The notes beneath the pieces are model-generated. The model saw only the letters and a list, made by a program, of their open reading frames with translations. It ran no database searches and had not been told where the DNA came from. From the NCBI GenBank assembly GCA_029215795.1, contig JARDYH010000002.1, forward strand, positions 17,663,001 to 17,727,000: DNA of 64,000 nucleotides, written 5' to 3'. Of this stretch, positions 57,560 to 64,000 are shown piece by piece. Within the stretch, counting starts at the first letter, position 1. Every line of letters starts with the position of its first letter. A program made the position numbers and the translations under genes. The DNA is from Anniella stebbinsi (Eukaryota > Chordata > Lepidosauria > Squamata > Anniellidae).

Positions 57560-60025
57560 CCGGTGCACTTTATTTCAATCATATTTGTGCATCACCTCAG
57601 TATCTGCAAAGATGAAGGGCAGTATAAAAATGTTCCAATAAATAAATGAAATGAGTGACCAAACGTATTCCATAGAAATCTGAAGCTTGCAGCTGGGAAA
57701 GCAGAACTGGTTGCAAAATTCCTTCTGCAAGTTTTGAACACAACATGGCAGCTGTAGAAAAATAGGGTATGGAATTTAAGATTCCAGAGAGGTAACCATG
57801 TTTGTTTCTTGCAGTAAAATCAACAGAGACCTCTGGCACATGAAAGCCTAACAAATATCTTGCGACATGAGCTTTTGCACATCTGCTGATGTGGAGTCTG
57901 GCCTGTGAAACCTTATGTCAGGGGGAAAAAACATCTTTAAAATATCGCAGGATTCCGTGCTCTATTTAAGATTATTATATTTTAAAGAGTGTAATTCCTT
58001 CTCTCTTCTTTATGTTTTATATTTTATGTATACTCCTTAAAAATATTAGACATTACTACTGCCCTATGCAGATGAGAGTGATTGCTCTTTATTCTGGAGT
58101 TAATGGTGGATTTCTGGACAGTCCTGACCCCCCCTCCCAAAAAAAATAACCAGGAGAATTTGCAGCCCTGGTACACTGTTCCTTTATCAGTGTGAAGCAT
58201 ACAAAAATTAAAATATGTTATTATCGGTTATAGAGGTATTAAGAGCATGCTGGGGGGGGGGGGGAAACAGTCTTGCTACAATGATAAATTTTCAAAAATA
58301 CATTGGGGGATGCGTGAGACCAAGCCCAGGGTTTGCAACCAGCCCTTAATCACAATGCTCTTGAGGGTGCATTATCCTGTTATTCCACCTAGCGCGAATC
58401 ATGTGATCCAGCCTTAAACTCTTCTTCTTTTCAGAACAATGGGAATGACACCCTCAGTGCCTTTGCCTTCTTCACTGGCCTCATGACCTCTTGACCTCCA
58501 TGGGTCATAGGTCACCTCAGGCAGCAGGCAGGCAGTTTTTGATGTAACCTCTGAACTCCAGAGGATAAAAGACTGTGAAGCCCTGAGAGACGATCCATCT
58601 CTTGCACGGTCACAATAAAGAATGCCATTCAATCAGAGCACAGCGCACAAATTAAATGACGCTCTCTCCGGTGCTCACTCCTGAATCTTAAGTTTGCCTC
58701 GTGCGCTGGGGCACCAGGAGAGGGGATTTCAAGGAAAGAGGGAGCCGTGGTGGAGGAAGAGGGGGTGGGTGGGTCCTGAACCAACTCAGCGAGACACGGA
58801 AGAGCCATGTGTGCAACCACAGGAAAGCTTTTCAAAGTCATGACTAACAGATACAACAAATTTATGACCAATTCTGCACTGTGATCGTATCAAGGAGAGA
58901 CGCTATCGGCACTGCCCGTTCGATGAGGCTTGTCGAATGATTAAAGTTGTTTGTTGCGGTTGCTGTCGAAGTCCACAGATTCATCAAGCCGCTCCGATAA
59001 ATATTACACCAACCTTTGGAACAAAAAAGACCCCACACACACACATCCAAAAACTGAGGCAGGAGAGAGCAGGATGGTGAGGCAGGGCCTGCTCTGAGAT
59101 TAGGCAGGAAGAAGAAACCTGGGGGCTGCCAAGATGCTTTGAAAGCCCCACGGTTATTGCACGGTGGTGCTGCGCCAGTTATACAATACAGCAGCCACCT
59201 CGCAGCCAACATGGGGCTTTCCCACAAAACTGAGATTTTTTAAAAGCCAGGGACTTACCCTGACTTTTTTGCTGGAGCAAGGCGAGTACGGTGCATCCGC
59301 CGTTTAACCTTGTTCCAGCGTCACAGCAGAGGTGTCCCTGGGTGGATGGCAATGCCTGATTGGTCACCATCTGCCCAGGCTGAGGGAAGGGGGTGGGCCT
59401 GGCAAGCCGAATGGAAAGCTGGAAAGCCCATGCCCTCCCTCTGTGTCAGGATTAGCCTCTACCACCCCGCAGCAGAGAAAGAGTGGGGTTTCCCTAAACG
59501 TAGCAACAACCTAGTGCCATCAAGACAGCCCCCTGTCTGAGGAAGAAAAGCACACAATTTTGGAGTACCATTTTAAAGGTAGCAAATTGTCAATCGTTTA
59601 GCTCATCATTATATTTTCACTACCAGGGAAGGGGCCCTGTGTGGATTTTCTGCCTCAGGCGTCAGAGCTTTATTTGCCTGGTATGCCTGTGGGATGTCTT
59701 GGTCACAGACAAACCCTTCACAAGCTGTCCGGGGCCTTATGCAATATGAAGCGAGAAGAATTACTGCTGAGAGCAGTCAGGCCTGCGAAATCCAGAGGGG
59801 TCAACATTTCTCCCTTCCCTTCAAGGAAAGACTAACACTTTGTGGCATTTTGATTTAGAAAAAGAGACAACCAAAGGGGAACATGACTCCCTAATTGGCA
59901 TGACAGAAGGGCAGGCAAAGTGATGACAAGGTGAAGCATGTCAATGTAGGCTCATTGAAAGGACTGCCTGCCTCCTCCGAATGTGGCTGATGGCTTTTGT
60001 GAGGGCGCATTGGTTGCAGACCAAC
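57560..60025. other. No gene recognised
   Basis: About 2.4 kb with few recognisable repeats. 58860-59030 and 59830-60010 look single-copy. No reading frame with a recognisable domain. Confidence 0.45.
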
Positions 60026-60029
60026 AGCA

Positions 60030-60085
60030 CAACCAAGCTGGCTTACTCCTAGGAAAAGGTGCATAGGATCGCAGCCGCATTTTTT
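60030..60085. repeat. Family F repeat, partial
   Basis: GGCTTACTCCTAGGAAAAGG then GCATAGGATCGCAGCC matches one half of the family. Confidence 0.5.
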
Positions 60086-60554
60086 TTTTTAGGTTTCATT
60101 ACAATAAATTCCAATCACAGTAGTAAAAGGAAAGGAATTAATGCACAACAGTATTTTTATTTTATTTTTACAAATGGCTTAATGTTATCACTGCAGGTCT
60201 TATTCCCATATGGAACAAATCCAATCCAATCTTCTATAGACCGATCTGTTGTCATCCTTCTTCTCTGATTCTACTGTAGTTTAAGAGCTTTGTTATTTCA
60301 GCTACTTTTCATATTTTTTCCCCACGATAGCGAGAGCCTTTCCACCCTCTAGCTAGCTGCTGCACAGATTTACACATTAGATTTATAATTCTGTTTTATC
60401 TTTTAAGTTATTTTCAAGAAGCTTTCAGTATCAGCAGCCACCATCCTCTGTTCATTATATCTTTAATTAGCTTCATCCAATAGATATCTAGGCCAGAACC
60501 ACCAAGCCAATGCAAATAATATGCACAGAGGACAAGAACTTAAATATTGTAAAA

Positions 60555-61034
60555 TTCATAGAATCATAGCATCAAAAAATAATAGAGTTGGAAGGGGCCA
60601 ATCAGGCCATCCAGTCCAACCCCCTGCTCAATGCAGGAATCCACCTTAAAGCATACCTGACAAATGGCTGTCCAGCTGCCTCTTGAAGGTTTTTAGTGTG
60701 GGAGAGCCCATGAACTCCCTAGGTCATTGGTTCCATTGTCATACTGCTCTAACAGTCAGGAAGTTTTTCCTGATGTCTAGCCAGAATCTGGCTTCCTGTA
60801 ACTTGAGCCCATTGTTCCGTGTCCTGCACTCTGGGATGATGGAGAAGAGATCCTGGCCCTCCTCTGTGTGACAACCTTTCAAGTATTTGAAGAGTGCTAT
60901 CATGTCTCCCCTCAATCTTCTCTTCTCCAGACTAAACATGCCCAGTTCTTTCAGTCTCTCTTCATAGGGCTGTTTTCAGACCCCTGATCATCCTCGTTGC
61001 CCTCCTCTGAACACGCTCCAGCTTCTCTGCATCC
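60555..61034 (-). mobile_element. CR1 LINE 3' fragment, minus strand
   Basis: TAGAGTTGGAAGGGGCC, CAACCCCCTGCTCAATGC, GGAAGTTTTTCCTGATGTC, CCTCTGAACACGCTCCAGC. A short frame retains [17 protein letters not shown]. Confidence 0.8.
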
Positions 61035-61375
61035 ACAGTGATAATTTGCACTACAGACACTTTTTGAGTGTTCAAACTAGAATTGTGACCAGATGATCAC
61101 TCAAAATTCTCTACCCTATTTGTGAGCAGAGAAATTGGGGGGAGAATTTCCCTGGATTTCTTTAGTGGGCAAAATTCTTAATGGTTTCTGGTTTACCTTT
61201 GGCAGATAAGCTAGCACAGCTTCTTTCTTTTTCGAACAGGCAACAGCGTCAACTTTCCCCAAACATTTACTTCCTGAAAACACACACACACATACAGACG
61301 GTTTAAAGAAGAGTGTGCAAACAAAGAGTGTGTAGGGGGATTTGTGGAAGTAAACTGCTGGGAAGGGGAGGTTTA

Positions 61376-61690
61376 ATCATAGAATAGTAGAGTTGGAAGG
61401 GGCCATCCAGTCCAACCCCCTGCTCAATGCAGGAATCCAACTTAAAACATACCTGACAGATGGCTGTCCAGCTGCCTTTTGAATGCCTCTAGTGTGGGAG
61501 AGCCTACGACCTCCTTAAGTCATTTGTTCCATTGTCGTACTGCTCTAACAGTCAGGAAGTTTCTCCTGATGTCCATCCAGGATCTGGCTTCCTGTAACTT
61601 GAGCCCATTATTCCATGTCCTGCACTCTGGGGTGATCGAGAAGAGATCCTGGCCCTCCTTTGCTTGACAACCTTTCAAGTATTTGAAATA
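61376..61690 (-). mobile_element. CR1 LINE 3' fragment, minus strand
   Basis: Same 3' tail as the copy at 60555 but shorter; ends at CAACCTTTCAAGTATTTG. Confidence 0.8.
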
Positions 61691-61779
61691 ATCCTCCCCT
61701 TCTGGTGCCCAATCAGAATTAGGGCCATACATATTTACTCTGCAGCAAAAAGAGAGGGCTCAGCTACACCCTACATCAT

Positions 61780-62015
61780 TATCATAGCATCGTTTGATCC
61801 TCAGTGCAACCCTCAACAAGCTTCACTGACAGGTTTTGGACGGAGCCAGGAGGACTCTACAGAAAAACAGGGACAAACTAGAAAAGAGCAAAGCAGAATG
61901 GCTGTGCATTCGCATACATTACAACAGTTATGAAAGTGGGAATACAATGAGATCTATGGCTGAGCAGGGATTTAAACCCAGATCTTCCAAGTTGTAGCCC
62001 GACCTTGAAGCTCCT
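61780..62015 (-). repeat. CORE-type SINE remnant, diverged
   Basis: GGCTGAGCAGGGATTTAAAC then CCAGATCTTCCAAG matches the 1930-2070 family; the left part is badly diverged. Confidence 0.4.
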
Positions 62016-62141
62016 GTGTAGTGATACAAGTGGTTCAATTACTATAATTGGGTTTTTTATAAGTTTACGATTACAGCACAGGTACCATGAATGGGAATAA
62101 GATGTGTGCATGTGTGTACATGCAGGTACTTAACACACATA

Positions 62142-62356
62142 GAGCCTGTTCAGGCAACATGCTAAGCCATGGTTAGACCGCTAACCCTTTTGTAGCAAAT
62201 GGTTAGTGAGCGTGATTAAACCATGGTTATGTAGCCACCATGGTTAGGAATGGTCCACATGACACGCCAAGTCATGGCTCACATGAGACACTAAGCCATA
62301 ATGTTCAGCTCAAAATGCTTAAACACCGTGGCTTAGCGTGTCATCTGAACAGGCTC
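62142..62356. repeat. Family C palindromic MITE, most complete copy
   Basis: Left GAGCCTGTTCAGGCAACATG, right CGTGTCATCTGAACAGGCTC. About 36 bp of each end pair as an inverted repeat, with AACCATGGT motifs inside. Confidence 0.75.
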
Positions 62357-62374
62357 ATCCACTGTTACAGTAGT

Positions 62375-62690
62375 GCAGAGTTGTTGAACCTCTTTCAGCC
62401 CGAGGGCCAAATTCCATTGGGGAGAAATTCTCGGGGGCCACATTGCTGCGGTGGACAGGGCCAAAGGCCAAAGGGGGATGGGCCAAAATACTCAAAGCAC
62501 CAGCATATTTTAGCTTAAAGCGCTTCCTTAGCCTTAGGAGAAACGTTTCAACCTTTTATACAGGGGCCGGGGGGGGGGGGGGAACTACACAAAAACCGCG
62601 AAACCAGTGGTCAGGAGAAAGGGGTATGGCCAATTGGTAAACCTCGGTGGGGCAGGATTGGGACCCCAGGCCTAAAGTTCTGTACCCCTG
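62375..62690. mobile_element. Possible hAT-type MITE (Charlie-like ends)
   Basis: CAGAGTTGTTGAACCTCTTT at left and AAGTTCTGTACCCCTG at right give imperfect CAGGGGT-type ends. The body CAGCCCGAGGGCCAAATTCC resembles known hAT MITEs. No flanking duplication seen. A poly-G run lies inside. Confidence 0.45.
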
Positions 62691-62746
62691 CAATAAGCAG
62701 GCTGGCAGGACTTGGATCAGAGATGGTACATGTGCAAGCAACATTA

Positions 62747-62880
62747 ATCATAGAATCACAGAACAGTAGAGTTGGAAGGGGCCTATAAGGCCATCGAGTC
62801 CAGCCCCCTGCCCAATACAGGAATCCACCTTAAAGCATCCCTGACAGATGGCTGCCAGCTGCCTCTTGAGCACCTCTAGT
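62747..62880 (-). mobile_element. CR1 LINE 3' fragment, minus strand, very short
   Basis: CAGTAGAGTTGGAAGGGGCC, CCAGCCCCCTGCCCAATAC, ending in GCCTCTTGAGCACCTC. Confidence 0.75.
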
Positions 62881-63004
62881 CTAATGTTAGACTTGCAGTG
62901 GGCAAGTACATATGGTTATACAAAGCCCATCCAAAGCTTCTTGCATCTGAACTCACTCTGGTCTTCCCCTCAGCCCCCAACTCCAATGTCTTTTCTACAT
63001 AAAT

Positions 63005-63028
63005 ACACACACACACACACACACACAC
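63005..63028. repeat. (CA)n microsatellite
   Basis: CA dinucleotide run. Confidence 0.95.
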
Positions 63029-63490
63029 GCCAGAGATCAGTAATGAGAGCTCACTAATGGATTGGCTTAAGTATAGAACAACATCCCATCACTGTTCCAG
63101 AAAATAATCAATCAAGCACTTAATTTTAAACGTAAAAACTAAGCTGCCTAGAGACTGTTAATAGATAACCAAATAAATTAACGGTTGTGGGTGGGTTTTC
63201 ATTGGAGACAAGGTCAAATTGCATGCTCTCACTCTTCCCCGCGCCCCCCCCTTGTCATCTTTTAAAAGCTCATTGTTAAGGCCGTCCTTGGGTTTAAACT
63301 GATTTTTGATAAGGGGATGAGAAAGCGTATAAAGCAGTCATTCGCAAAGGGTTTTCTGACAGTACCACAGATCTGTGATGGGTTTTCCTCATTGAGTAAT
63401 TCAGCAATGACGCGCTTCCCTGCAATGCCCGCCTCTTACCAGTTTTCTCATGCATTGTGCAGCTCCAAGGAAGTGTTGGTGGGTTTTCAG

Positions 63491-63814
63491 TAGGGCGATG
63501 CAAAACGGCACAGGGCTCTTGCACTGTTAACCGCTGTGCAGGCGGAATTCCAGCGGGTGGAGCGTGTCCTGCGAGCGACACCTGCAGTGGAAGCTGGTGG
63601 CTCCGATGTCAGCGGGCCGGTGAATCCGCTCCGGGATTCAGTCAGAACTCTAAAGGAGCCATCCAAGTTTCTGACTGAAACCCGGAGCGGATTCACCGGC
63701 CCGCTGACATTGGAGCCACCAGCCTCCACTGGACACCTGCTGAAATTCATTCTTCTGCCCAACTATTAAAGGGTGCAGGAGGAGCCCTGTCCTCTTTTGT
63801 ATCTGGCCACCCTA
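63491..63814. repeat. MITE-A copy 8, interrupted by MITE-B
   Basis: Starts TAGGGCGATGCAAAACGG, ends GTATCTGGCCACCCTA. The middle is replaced by the insertion at 63585-63731. Confidence 0.75.
63585..63731. mobile_element. hAT MITE-B copy, 147 bp, with perfect 8-bp duplications
   Basis: Starts CAGTGGAAGCTGGTGGCTCC, ends GGAGCCACCAGCCTCCACTG. Identical flanks GACACCTG at 63577-63584 and 63732-63739. Nearly the whole element is an inverted repeat. Confidence 0.9.
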
Positions 63815-64000
63815 ACAGAAGGTATGTTGTCAGTAGTGACACAGGATGATGGTGAAGCCAAACAAGACTGGCCAGTATCCTCTGCAAGAAGCTGCTGCTT
63901 CCAGATATAAGGGGTAGGATAGGAACTTTTGGATGAATTAAACAACAGTGCCTTTTTGTCCCTGGAGTCTCTGCCCTCTGCAGCATTCTCCATCTTGGCT

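Overview
The window is vertebrate nuclear DNA, most likely from a squamate reptile (lizard or snake). The evidence is its repeat content: CR1-type and L3/CR1-like LINE tails, an R4-clade LINE fragment, two tRNA-headed SINE families, and many short palindromic or hAT-like DNA transposons. It is AT-rich and has long non-coding stretches and one recognisable host exon. Family names without a standard name (MITE-A, MITE-B, families C to G) are my own labels.

Layout. Positions 1-7678 are the 3' part of a large intron. Positions 7679-7965 are the terminal coding exon (homeodomain) of ONECUT2 on the + strand. About 7966 to 23.87 kb reads best as the very long ONECUT2 3' UTR. It carries several perfect seed matches for miR-9 and one for let-7, including a tight cluster at 16034-16107, and ends at one or more AATAAA signals near 23.71-23.85 kb. 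From about 23.9 kb to the end no host gene is visible. This fits the wide gap downstream of ONECUT2 in other vertebrates (from memory, FECH lies beyond it in human).

The intergenic half is a dense, nested mosaic of mobile elements. The most striking is an exactly 3300-bp giant foldback element (27528-30827). It has 8-bp target-site duplications, about 1.5-kb nearly identical inverted arms, terminal GATCC-pentamer arrays, eight internal units of about 147 bp per arm and a 306-bp loop. Three shorter elements share its TAGGGnTGTGCA-type ends (31027-31964, 39916-41102, 55189-56140). The 55-kb copy looks like a single-arm version. Several insertions can be ordered in time because they sit inside one another with target-site duplications: hAT MITE-B in MITE-A at 63.6 kb, a Harbinger-like MITE in a palindromic MITE at 2.63 kb, and CR1 in an older LINE tail at 39.24 kb.

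All LINE coding remnants are truncated and broken. No tRNA or rRNA gene, CRISPR array or bacterial-type operon is visible. Family names and the UTR span rest on reading the sequence and on memory, not on a database search.
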